Shown: positions 18,467-27,906 of the stretch, in pieces | How the letters are laid out: every line of letters begins with the position of its first letter | Position numbering within the stretch: position 1 is the stretch's first letter | Assembly: GCF_011050415.1 (NCBI RefSeq) | Contig: NZ_DRFS01000008.1 | Location: 222,980-286,979, forward strand | Origin: Halomonas sp. | GTDB taxonomy: Bacteria > Pseudomonadota > Gammaproteobacteria > Pseudomonadales > Halomonadaceae | Direction: 5' to 3' | Length of the DNA stretch: 64,000 bases | Program-made: the position numbers and the translations under genes | The notes under the pieces: model-generated | What the model was told of the DNA's origin: nothing | What the model saw: only the letters and a program-made list of their open reading frames with translations | Database searches by the model: none

Positions 18467-18865
18467 TCACGTGTCACGCGTTAACGGAGATGCTGAAGGC
18501 ACCGCCTTTGCGTCACGCTGAAGTCGCTTCCACATGCCGTGTAGCTGGCGATGTAAGGTTTCGTTATCGATATCCTGAACGCCGCGCCGAGCAAGAACCA
18601 CAATATCCACAGAGGGTAGGTGATCTTGGCGAAGACGGATAGATTCTCTCACGAGACGCTTAAAGCGGTTGCGATCAACGGCGCGTTTGACATTTTTCTT
18701 GCTGACCACCAGTCCAAGGCGAGGATAACCCCGGGTAGTTAAGCGAATTAACGCCATCAACCCTTTGCCATGCACTTTCAGGTCGGCTTGCTCAAACACG
18801 TGACTGAAATCCCCAGCATTTAGTAACCGTAATTGCCGGGGAAAGCCTTGCTGCGGCACACGCAA
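18467..18865 (-). CDS. rnpA: Ribonuclease P protein component
   Basis: Protein subunit of RNase P, which trims tRNA 5' leaders. The 132-residue product has the family motif in KNVKRAVDRNRFKRLVRES, preceded by GLVVSKK. The start is a TTG at 18865, seven bases from the rpmH stop; a GTG at 18859 is an alternative. Cotranscription and translational coupling with rpmH are usual. The C-terminal tail after KRLQRDAK is slightly longer than average. Confidence 0.94.
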   Translation of the reverse strand: MRVPQQGFPRQLRLLNAGDFSHVFEQADLKVHGKGLMALIRLTTRGYPRLGLVVSKKNVKRAVDRNRFKRLVRESIRLRQDHLPSVDIVVLARRGVQDIDNETLHRQLHGMWKRLQRDAKAVPSASPLTRDT

Positions 18866-18872
18866 TCCGAGA

Positions 18873-19007
18873 TCAGGCGCTCAGACGCTTGCGGCCTTTA
18901 GCACGGCGGCGTGCGAGGACGGCGCGACCATTTTTGGTTGCCATACGAGCACGGAAGCCATGCGCGCGCTTGCGCTTGAGAACGCTAGGTTGAAAAGTGC
19001 GTTTCAT
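18873..19007 (-). CDS. rpmH: 50S ribosomal protein L34
   Basis: L34 is a small, very basic ribosomal protein of 44 residues. It begins [14 protein letters not shown], contains [13 protein letters not shown] and ends KGRKRLSA, all matching the family. The ATG is at 19007 and the TGA stop at 18873-18875. It is first in the rpmH-rnpA block and lies directly left of oriC, as in Pseudomonas. Confidence 0.97.
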   Translation of the reverse strand: MKRTFQPSVLKRKRAHGFRARMATKNGRAVLARRRAKGRKRLSA

Positions 19008-19103
19008 AACTCGTTATTCCCACGTGGTTTAGGACGGAAAGTGAATTCCAAAAAGCCCGGTCCAGTGGAGAACTAGCCGGGGAGATTCAATTCAAGACCG
19101 GAA

Positions 19104-19132
19104 ATTGTAGAGACTTCCTCCGCTCGGTGCAA
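19104..19132 (-). promoter_or_regulatory. Probable sigma70 promoter of rpmH-rnpA
   Basis: On the minus strand, TTGCAC (-35, 19127-19132) and TACAAT (-10, 19104-19109) are separated by exactly 17 bases. The transcript would start about 90 bases ahead of rpmH. Confidence 0.65.
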
Positions 19133-19266
19133 TTTTTCCTTGCATAAAAAGCCCTGTCTCTGCGATGGGAACTAGTTTCAGGGAGTTTGATGAAGATTTA
19201 ATGACGTCACTACTATTACTAGTTAGTAGTTCTAAACCTGTTGTTATTAATAGTGGGGATACTATT

Positions 19267-19275
19267 TGTGGATAA
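19267..19275 (-). promoter_or_regulatory. DnaA box (perfect)
   Basis: TGTGGATAA, the reverse complement of TTATCCACA, lies next to the AT-rich stretch of oriC. Confidence 0.8.
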
Positions 19276-19479
19276 GTGCTTTTGATACATATTTATCAAT
19301 ATCTTATAGATATAAAAAATCTGTGTGTAAGTGCCGTATAAGCAGGCTATAAGCTGTTGGCTTGATGTGATTAACCTCGCTGTAAGTAGCCTATTTAGAA
19401 TTTATCCCCGCTCCTCCACAGGCTTGTCCCGTAAGCTTATGTCAAGTTGTCCACAGGGTGATGTTGAGGGATAAACCCA

Positions 19480-19488
19480 TGTGGATAA
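19480..19488 (-). promoter_or_regulatory. DnaA box overlapping the dnaA promoter
   Basis: A perfect TGTGGATAA covers the proposed -35 element of dnaA. DnaA bound here would block its own promoter. Confidence 0.75.
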
Positions 19489-19510
19489 CCGGCGCTTTGG
19501 GCGCTACAAT
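19482..19510 (+). promoter_or_regulatory. Probable dnaA promoter
   Basis: TGGATA (-35, 19482-19487; 4 of 6 matches), a 17-base spacer, then TACAAT (-10, 19505-19510). It predicts a leader of about 25 bases before the GTG start of dnaA. Confidence 0.55.
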
Positions 19511-19541
19511 GGTCGGCCGTTTTCAACCGATGGTGAGATGA

Positions 19542-21005
19542 GTGTCACTCACGCTTTGGCAACAGTGCCTGGACAACCTGCAGGATGAGCTGAATTCTCA
19601 GCAGTTCAACACCTGGATACGCCCACTGCAGGCAGAGGAAGGAGAGTCCAACGAGCTGCGCTTATTAGCGCCGAATCGCTTTGTGCGCGATTGGGTGAGC
19701 GATAAGTATGCCAAGCGGATTAGTGAGCTGATGCGTGAGCTCGCGCCGGCTAAACCGCCTAAGGTCAGCTTGACGGTAGGTAGTCGTCGCCCAGCAGCGC
19801 AGGCACCGCAGCACCGTGATTTAGGCCACCCTGTCTCTGCTTCCCCATCGCGGCCTTCTGCGCCTGCCGTCCATACGTCACAACGGGGCGATATTGCTGA
19901 TGAGCGCGAAATTGATAAGATGCGTGAAGAAGCCCCTAGGCGTGGTAACGAACGCCAAGTACAGGTTGAAGGCAGCCTTAAGCACGGCAGTGGACTAAAT
20001 CCAAATTTTACCTTTGATACGTTTGTAGAAGGTAAATCGAACCAATTAGCGCGTGCGGCATCACGGCAAGTATCAGAAAACCCAGGGGGAGCATATAACC
20101 CCTTATTTTTATACGGTGGTGTCGGGCTTGGTAAAACCCACTTGATGCATGCGGTGGGAAATGCGTTAGCAACACGGCGTGAAAACGCCCGCGTCGTTTA
20201 TTTACATTCAGAACGTTTTGTTGCCGACATGGTGAAGGCGCTGCAGCTTAATGCGATTAACGATTTCAAGCGTTTTTATCGCAGTGTTGATGCGTTACTT
20301 ATTGATGACATTCAGTTTTTTGCCGGAAAAGAGCGTTCTCAAGAAGAGTTTTTTCATACCTTCAATGCGCTTTTAGAAGGTGGTCAGCAGATGATCCTGA
20401 CCTCTGATCGCTATCCTAAAGAGATTAGCGGCGTTGAAGAGCGGCTTAAATCGCGCTTTGGTTGGGGCCTTACGGTGGCGATTGAACCGCCAGAGCTTGA
20501 AACCCGCGTGGCCATCTTGATGAAAAAGGCCGACCAAGCTAAGGTCGATTTGCCTCACGATGCGGCTTTCTTCATTGCTCAGAAAATTCGTTCTAACGTG
20601 CGCGAATTGGAAGGCGCATTGAAAAAAGTCATCGCTGATTCGCACTTCATGGGTAAAACGATTACCCAAGATTTTATTCGTGAGTCGCTTAAAGACCTGC
20701 TGGCCCTTCAAGATAAGCAGGTAGGGGTAGATAATATCCAGCGTACGGTAGCCGAGTACTACAAGATAAAAGTAGCGGATTTATTATCTAAGCGTCGTTC
20801 GCGTTCTGTTGCACGCCCACGCCAAGTGGCAATGGCACTCGCTAAAGAGCTCACCAATCACAGTTTGCCGGAGATTGGAGATGCGTTTGGTGGTCGCGAT
20901 CACACAACGGTGCTGCATGCCTGCCGCAAGGTAAAATCCTTGCAGGAAGAGAGCGCGGATATTCGCGAAGACTATAAGAATTTGCTGCGCCTTTTGACCA
21001 GTTAA
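19542..21005 (+). CDS. dnaA: Chromosomal replication initiator DnaA
   Basis: DnaA binds oriC boxes and melts the origin. The 487-residue protein has four domains. Domain I is [20 protein letters not shown] and following; a Pro/Arg-rich linker covers about residues 75-145. The AAA+ domain has Walker [12 protein letters not shown] (about 192-202) and Walker [10 protein letters not shown]. Domain IV ends with the signature [15 protein letters not shown]. The start is GTG (MSLTLWQQ); the ribosome-binding site is weak. It opens the dnaA-dnaN-recF-gyrB block. Confidence 0.98.
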   Translation: MSLTLWQQCLDNLQDELNSQQFNTWIRPLQAEEGESNELRLLAPNRFVRDWVSDKYAKRISELMRELAPAKPPKVSLTVGSRRPAAQAPQHRDLGHPVSASPSRPSAPAVHTSQRGDIADEREIDKMREEAPRRGNERQVQVEGSLKHGSGLNPNFTFDTFVEGKSNQLARAASRQVSENPGGAYNPLFLYGGVGLGKTHLMHAVGNALATRRENARVVYLHSERFVADMVKALQLNAINDFKRFYRSVDALLIDDIQFFAGKERSQEEFFHTFNALLEGGQQMILTSDRYPKEISGVEERLKSRFGWGLTVAIEPPELETRVAILMKKADQAKVDLPHDAAFFIAQKIRSNVRELEGALKKVIADSHFMGKTITQDFIRESLKDLLALQDKQVGVDNIQRTVAEYYKIKVADLLSKRRSRSVARPRQVAMALAKELTNHSLPEIGDAFGGRDHTTVLHACRKVKSLQEESADIREDYKNLLRLLTS

Positions 21006-21065
21006 TCATCCCTTAGGATGGGCCTGTTACAAGCAGGTCTTTCAGGATATAGAACCGGAGTATTG

Positions 21066-22169
21066 ATGAAATTTTCGATTTCCCGAGAGGCGCTGCTACG
21101 TCCGCTGACGCTGGTCGCAGGCGTTGTTGAAAGGCGTCAAACGCTGCCAGTCCTTTCTAACGTGTTGATTCAAGTAGAGGGTGACCAAGTGTCGCTCACC
21201 GGCACGGATTTAGAGGTAGAGCTTATTGGCCGTACTGTGGCTAGCCAAGTTGATCAGGAAGGGTCAGCTACGGTTCCTGCCCGTAAGCTGATGGATATTT
21301 GTAAATCGCTGCCTGATCAGTCAGACATCCAACTTGCGGTTGAAGAAGGGCGTGCCGTACTGCGCAGTGGCCGCTCGCGCTTTACCCTATCAACGCTGCC
21401 GGTTGCTGAGTTTCCTAATATTGAAGATGCAGACGGTAGTCAGGAAATTAGCGTGCCCCGTGGTACCTTAAAGCACCTGATTGAAGCCACTTCATTTGCC
21501 ATGGCCCAGCAGGACGTACGTTATTACCTCAATGGCATGCTGTTGGAAATTCAAAGTAATTTGCTGCGTACGGTAGCAACGGATGGCCACCGTTTAGCCA
21601 TGTGTTCGCGTCCGATTGAGGTTTCCGTTAGCCAGTCTCAAAAGCTAATCGTGCCCCGCAAAGGCATTTTAGAGCTTTCACGCTTGCTAGATGATAGCGA
21701 TGAGCCGGTGAGTCTCACACTGGGTTCAAGCCATGTGCGTGCGCATACCGGCGACTTCACCTTTACCTCAAAGCTAATTGACGGCAAATTTCCTGATTAT
21801 GAACGTGTAGTGCCGCGCAACGGCGATAAAGTGTTGATTGCTGAACGTGCAGAGCTGCGCCAGGTACTTTCTCGCACGGCAATCTTATCTAATGAAAAAT
21901 ATCGCGGTGTTCGCCTTTATCTTGAGGAAAATAACTTAAAGGTAATGGCAAATAACCCGGAGCAGGAAGAGGCTGAGGAGAACATCGCCATTGAGTATAA
22001 CGGTGGGGCGATGGAGGTTGGTTTTAATGTTGGCTACCTAGTAGATGTATTGACGGTGCTAAATGAGGAGCGGGTGCAAATTACCTTAGCCGATCCCAAT
22101 AGCAGCGCACTGCTTGAAGAGCCGGGTGGTGGCGATGCTCTCTATGTTGTCATGCCGATGCGCTTGTAA
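21066..22169 (+). CDS. dnaN: DNA polymerase III beta subunit (sliding clamp)
   Basis: Ring-shaped processivity clamp. The ATG at 21066, with GGAG upstream, gives MKFSISREALL and 367 residues, the standard length and N-terminus. An in-frame ATG 48 bases earlier is less likely. Three repeated clamp domains are present, with LPVLSNVLIQ in the first, DVRYYLNGMLLE in the second and the C-terminal YVVMPMRL. It follows dnaA after 60 bases and ends before a strong hairpin. Confidence 0.98.
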   Translation: MKFSISREALLRPLTLVAGVVERRQTLPVLSNVLIQVEGDQVSLTGTDLEVELIGRTVASQVDQEGSATVPARKLMDICKSLPDQSDIQLAVEEGRAVLRSGRSRFTLSTLPVAEFPNIEDADGSQEISVPRGTLKHLIEATSFAMAQQDVRYYLNGMLLEIQSNLLRTVATDGHRLAMCSRPIEVSVSQSQKLIVPRKGILELSRLLDDSDEPVSLTLGSSHVRAHTGDFTFTSKLIDGKFPDYERVVPRNGDKVLIAERAELRQVLSRTAILSNEKYRGVRLYLEENNLKVMANNPEQEEAEENIAIEYNGGAMEVGFNVGYLVDVLTVLNEERVQITLADPNSSALLEEPGGGDALYVVMPMRL

Positions 22170-22204
22170 GCGGCTTACTTTTGCACGTTAGGCAGGCTCA
22201 TTTA

Positions 22205-22232
22205 GCGGCGCTTCTGAGATCAGAAGCGCCGC
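22205..22232 (+). terminator. Stem-loop between dnaN and recF
   Basis: The perfect 12-bp stem GCGGCGCTTCTG / CAGAAGCGCCGC has a 4-base loop and sits 36 bases after dnaN. No clear U-tract follows, so it may only attenuate readthrough into recF. It shares a 13-base string with the gyrB terminator. Confidence 0.6.
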
Positions 22233-22289
22233 TTCCTCGTTTGGTTCAGTGCCTTCTTTCTTCGACGATCTTTAAGTGGTGATGATGCC

Positions 22290-23393
22290 ATGAGCCTGAC
22301 GCTGCTTAATTTCAATGGATTGCGTAATTTACAGCCTATTGAGATGTCCCCATCCTCACGCATTAATATTATTAGCGGCGCGAATGGTAGTGGTAAGACC
22401 AGTTTACTGGAAGGAATACATATTCTTGGCATGGGGCGTTCTTTTCGTACCCGGCAATTGAAGAATGCTATTCAATCCGATGTGCCCTATATGACCCTCT
22501 ATGGGCGATTGGCAGGCGAGCCTGAGGTTACCCTGGGGGTGCGCCGATTGCGTGCCCAGAGGGAGCTTGAGCTGCGTCTTAAAGGCGATAAAAATACCCG
22601 TCTAGCACAGCTTGTAGAAGCGATGCCATTACAGTTGATTAACCCTGATGCTTTCCGTTTACTTGAAGGTTCGCCAGCAGGACGCCGTGAATTTCTCGAC
22701 TGGGGAGTGTTTCACGTGAAACATGACTTTTTGGGAATATGGAAGCGAACCAGACGTGCGTTGAAACATCGGAATGCGCTCCTTAGGCGTGGTAGAATAC
22801 AACCACAGGAAATCGCAGTGTGGGAGCAAGAGCTTGCGACTTGGGGCGAGCAAATGGATACATTGCGACGTGCGTGGTTTAGTGAGTTCCTTCCTGTTTT
22901 TGAGGAAACGTTAAAGGCGCTTTTGCCTTTATCAGAACTCTCTTTGCACTATGCTCGAGGCTGGGATAAACAGCGCTCATTGTCATCCGTGCTGCACGAT
23001 AGCCGTGCGACGGATCAACAGATGGGATTTACTCAGCAAGGGCCGCAGCGTGCCGATTTGCGCATACGGGTGAATAAGCAGCCTGCTGTAGAAGTGCTTT
23101 CCAGAGGCCAGCAAAAATTAGTGGTCAGTGCTTTGAAGCTTGCCCAAGGGCGGTTTCTGGAAAGAATAGCGCAGCGTCACTGCATTTATCTTATCGACGA
23201 TTTACCTGCAGAGCTTGACGAGCAAAATCGTCAACAGTTCTGCCAATTGCTAGAAGAGATGCAGTGCCAAGCATTTATTACCAGCGTCGAATCTTCTGCA
23301 TTAAGTAGCATCTGGCGCACTGATACCTCTGTAAATATGTTTCACGTGAAACATGGCGATCATGGGTTGAGTCATTTAGTGCAGGACAGCTAG
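22290..23393 (+). CDS. recF: DNA replication and repair protein RecF
   Basis: RecF loads RecA at gaps together with RecO and RecR. The 367-residue protein has Walker A GANGSGKTSLLEG (about 29-41), the ABC-type signature SRGQQKLVVSALKLA and Walker B IYLIDDLPAELD. Two perfect parS palindromes lie inside the gene, in the same frame, and both encode FHVKH (residues 141-145 and 351-355). The first falls in the family motif LDWGVFH, so the site exploits a region that is naturally similar. Confidence 0.97.
   Translation: MSLTLLNFNGLRNLQPIEMSPSSRINIISGANGSGKTSLLEGIHILGMGRSFRTRQLKNAIQSDVPYMTLYGRLAGEPEVTLGVRRLRAQRELELRLKGDKNTRLAQLVEAMPLQLINPDAFRLLEGSPAGRREFLDWGVFHVKHDFLGIWKRTRRALKHRNALLRRGRIQPQEIAVWEQELATWGEQMDTLRRAWFSEFLPVFEETLKALLPLSELSLHYARGWDKQRSLSSVLHDSRATDQQMGFTQQGPQRADLRIRVNKQPAVEVLSRGQQKLVVSALKLAQGRFLERIAQRHCIYLIDDLPAELDEQNRQQFCQLLEEMQCQAFITSVESSALSSIWRTDTSVNMFHVKHGDHGLSHLVQDS
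22708..22723. promoter_or_regulatory. parS: parS site 1 (inside recF)
   Basis: The perfect 16-bp palindrome TGTTTCACGTGAAACA is the ParB-binding centromere sequence. It is about 3.2 kb from oriC. Confidence 0.93.
23338..23353. promoter_or_regulatory. parS: parS site 2 (inside recF 3' end)
   Basis: Perfect TGTTTCACGTGAAACA, 40 bases before the recF stop codon and 614 bases from site 1. Confidence 0.93.
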
Positions 23394-23430
23394 TGCAAGC
23401 CAGCCAGAGTGGCAGCTTATGCAAAGGTAG

Positions 23431-25890
<2,460 letters not shown>

Positions 25891-25909
25891 GATCTAATGT
25901 TTTTGAGAG

Positions 25910-25925
25910 TGTTTCACGTGAAACA
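25910..25925. promoter_or_regulatory. parS: parS site 3 (after gyrB)
   Basis: Perfect TGTTTCACGTGAAACA, 20 bases after the gyrB stop. It is flanked by GAGAG and CTC, so the palindrome is extended to GAGTGTTTCACGTGAAACAC-type symmetry. Confidence 0.93.
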
Positions 25926-25963
25926 CTCCTCAATTAAGCATTAACTTCTGTAAAAACTTTCAG

Positions 25964-26010
25964 TAAAAAGAAGCGCCGCTATGGCTACTACATAGCGGCG
26001 CTTCTTTATT
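25964..26010 (+). terminator. Strong terminator after gyrB
   Basis: The 17-bp perfect stem AAAGAAGCGCCGCTATG / CATAGCGGCGCTTCTTT has a 7-base loop. A-rich sequence precedes it and T-rich sequence follows, so it can act in both directions. Confidence 0.93.
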
Positions 26011-26024
26011 TTAAAACTAAGAAA

Positions 26025-26156
26025 CCTCTGATTAACTATTGCGTTTGGCCATACTGCGTTAAAAATCGCCTCAAAATGCTCATTTACAACTTGTAAACTC
26101 CGCTTTTTCGTTGATTGTTGCCTTGTCTGGCCTGTGCTCATTACGTTAATCAGAGG
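26025..26156. mobile_element. MITE-like 132-bp element
   Basis: The element is bounded by perfect 12-bp inverted repeats, CCTCTGATTAAC (26025-26036) and GTTAATCAGAGG (26145-26156). It contains no ORF. Inside is a palindrome, TTTACAACTTGTAAA, and two opposed GGCC-containing stretches. No target-site duplication is obvious. The rest of the 337-base gap between gyrB and gmhB holds parS site 3 and the terminator. I recall similar sequences as dispersed non-coding repeats in marine gammaproteobacteria, but copy number must be checked. Confidence 0.6.
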
Positions 26157-26227
26157 CTCCCAATACAAGGTTTATTGGTTAGCTGTAGTACTGTACGAAA
26201 CAGTAGCAACACGAAACAGCTGTTTAA

Positions 26228-26809
26228 TCACCTGCTGCATAGCCAGTCAGTGAATTCCGCCAAATCATTAAAGATACGCGATTTTTCAAGCCCAATGCTT
26301 TTCATCTCAGTATTAGCGCCTTTTCCCGTCCTGACCAGCACGGTACGGCAGCCGACTGCTTCGCCCGCCTGAAGGTCGCGTAAGCTGTCGCCCACCATCC
26401 AGCTGCCTTCCAAGGTATTGATGCCCAACCGTTGCTGGATTTCTAGCAGTAGTCCCGGCAGCGGTTTACGGCAATCGCAACAATCATCTGGCCCATGGGG
26501 GCAGTAGGCGATATGAGCAATGCGCCCACCCTGCGCTTCAACAAGCGCGACTAAGCGCTCATGCATGGCATTAAGAATTGCTACATCATAATAGCCACGG
26601 CTAATGCCTGATTGGTTCGTGGCAATAGCGACGGTATAACCTGAGTGAGTTAGCCTCGCGATTGCACCGATGGAGGTAGAATAGGGTATCCACTCTTCTA
26701 CCGTTTTAATGTAAGCGTCTGAGTCGTGATTGATGACGCCATCACGATCAAGTATGACAAGTTTATCTGGGATCAGCGTTGCTTCGTGGGAATCTGAAAT
26801 AGGGGACAT
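26228..26809 (-). CDS. gmhB: D-glycero-beta-D-manno-heptose-1,7-bisphosphate 7-phosphatase
   Basis: HAD-family phosphatase in ADP-heptose synthesis for the LPS inner core; it removes the C7 phosphate. The 193-residue protein has motif I VILDRDGVINHDSD and the TNQSGISRGYY segment. Zinc ligands are in CPHGPDDCCDCRKPLPGLL, and motif IV is in MVGDSLRDLQAGEAVGCRTVLV. It lies 9 bases after the kinase-like gene upstream and belongs functionally with hldD and hldE further right. Confidence 0.94.
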   Translation of the reverse strand: MSPISDSHEATLIPDKLVILDRDGVINHDSDAYIKTVEEWIPYSTSIGAIARLTHSGYTVAIATNQSGISRGYYDVAILNAMHERLVALVEAQGGRIAHIAYCPHGPDDCCDCRKPLPGLLLEIQQRLGINTLEGSWMVGDSLRDLQAGEAVGCRTVLVRTGKGANTEMKSIGLEKSRIFNDLAEFTDWLCSR

Positions 26810-26818
26810 TCAATAGCT

Positions 26819-27616
26819 CTATTTTTTGCGTAATTGATTATCCAACACTGACAGCGCTTGAAGCGTAATGGCAATCTTTTTCCCATCACTGCCAAATAGT
26901 TGAAAGGGGAATCGCTTTAACCGTTTAAGGCGCGGCAGTGTGGAGAGAAAGCGTTCTCGAACGGCGGGCTGGGCTTGGCGTAAGCCGTTGAGCAGTGCAG
27001 GCGCTAAGCGCTCTCGATGAAGCTGCCGTTTGCTGAGTTTTCCATAAAGTGAAAAAATAAAGCAGTGCCAGTCTCTTACCATACAATTGGTTAGCTCATG
27101 AACCTCGCCAGGGTCCGTTTCAAAATCGATAAAGACCACACCCTCTTTATTGACCAAAATATTTCGTGCAAAAGCCTCACTTAAATAGCACTGCCGAGCG
27201 TGGACGTCATTAAGCGCCTGAGTACCCATTAGTAAGAAATGATCTATCTCCTCCGCATTGTGCACAGATAGTAGTTTATGCAGCAGCGTTTCAGAAGGCT
27301 GTTCTTCATTACCCGCATCTGCAAGCAACAGCCCTTCGGAAGTCACGGCTAATATGTGAGGCACTGCTATCCCCGCCTCTGAAAGCGCCCTAATTCTTGC
27401 CGCTTCCTGGGCAATGCTATGTGTTCCACCTAAGTTTGGCACGGGTTTAAGCGCATCAATTCCCAGCCATCGCGCTAATAAGGTGAGAGGTAAGTAGGCA
27501 AATCGAGAATTACGCCTAGCGGCTTTTTTTAGCCAAACTTTTTGACCATTGATTATATGGGGTTCCATCGTTGCTTGCTGACGGTGGAGGGTGTCAAAAA
27601 GGAAGGTATCGTACAT
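26819..27616 (-). CDS. Lipopolysaccharide-kinase-like protein
   Basis: The 265-residue protein has the layout of small bacterial sugar/lipopolysaccharide kinases (WaaP/InaA-like). An N-terminal Lys-containing segment is followed by the catalytic-loop-like HARQCYLSEAFARNILV (the HxD Asp appears replaced) and the metal-binding VFIDFETDP. I chose the ATG at 27616 because AGGAG lies five bases upstream; a GTG six bases earlier is possible. It sits directly upstream of gmhB on the same strand, so a role in decorating the LPS core is likely but not proven. Confidence 0.7.
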   Translation of the reverse strand: MYDTFLFDTLHRQQATMEPHIINGQKVWLKKAARRNSRFAYLPLTLLARWLGIDALKPVPNLGGTHSIAQEAARIRALSEAGIAVPHILAVTSEGLLLADAGNEEQPSETLLHKLLSVHNAEEIDHFLLMGTQALNDVHARQCYLSEAFARNILVNKEGVVFIDFETDPGEVHELTNCMVRDWHCFIFSLYGKLSKRQLHRERLAPALLNGLRQAQPAVRERFLSTLPRLKRLKRFPFQLFGSDGKKIAITLQALSVLDNQLRKK

Positions 27617-27708
27617 AACCACTCCTTGGCGGCTAGGGGAAAATGCAAACTACCGCCTTTTCCTAAGACGGAGTGATCCTATTAAAGGTTTCATTAATTT
27701 TACATTGA

Positions 27709-27724
27709 TGTTTCACGTGAAACA
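27709..27724. promoter_or_regulatory. parS: parS site 4
   Basis: Perfect TGTTTCACGTGAAACA in the gap upstream of the kinase-like gene, about 8.2 kb from oriC. Confidence 0.92.
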
Positions 27725-27830
27725 AAAAAATCGTCAGGAACGATTTTTAACGTCGCGAAGCGGCGGCCCAACGGGTAGCTGCCATGGAAGGCAGCAATCA
27801 AAAAATCGTCAGGAACGATTTTTAACGTCG
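27725..27830. repeat. Pair of 31-bp direct repeats, each forming a hairpin
   Basis: Two identical 31-base copies lie at 27725-27755 and 27800-27830. Each holds a perfect 9-bp stem, AAAAATCGT / ACGATTTTT, around the loop CAGGA, followed by TAACGTCG. Between them is a third small stem, GCTGCC / GGCAGC (27778-27795). One plus-strand frame reads both copies as KNRQERFLTS, but no credible gene is present. This, a parS site and a terminator account for the 290-base gap before glyS. Confidence 0.85.
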
Positions 27831-27861
27831 TGAAACAAGGAGAGCGTCAGCGAGATGGCAG

Positions 27862-27894
27862 ATATAAAAAAACCGGCAGTGAGCTGCCGGTTTT
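27862..27894 (-). terminator. Rho-independent terminator of glyQS
   Basis: The 11-bp stem AAAACCGGCAG / CTGCCGGTTTT has a 4-base loop. On the minus strand it is followed by a run of T residues. It lies 13 bases after the glyS stop codon. Confidence 0.93.
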
Positions 27895-27906
27895 GGGACT
27901 AGCTAT

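Larger units (their letters stand above)
19008..19541. other. oriC: Chromosomal replication origin oriC
   Basis: This 534-base non-coding region lies between rpmH and dnaA, the Pseudomonas-type origin position. It holds two perfect DnaA boxes (TGTGGATAA at 19267-19275 and 19480-19488) and near matches at 19322-19330 (TGTGTGTAA) and 19447-19455 (TTGTCCACA). A markedly AT-rich stretch from about 19190 to 19320 contains TTTATCAATATCTTATAGAT and suits the DNA-unwinding element. A small palindrome, ACTACTA...TAGTAGT, is at 19209-19230. The rpmH and dnaA promoters lie at its two edges. The assignment rests on position and boxes, not on an experiment. Confidence 0.88.

Noticed and set aside
27725..27830. 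CRISPR-like array
   Set aside because: Only two copies, 44 bases apart, each internally palindromic with an A/T-rich stem; no further repeats or cas genes.
27591..27833. Plus-strand frame with two KNRQERFLTS copies
   Set aside because: It spans a parS site and two identical non-coding hairpin repeats, and its start overlaps the kinase-like gene; better explained as repeat DNA.
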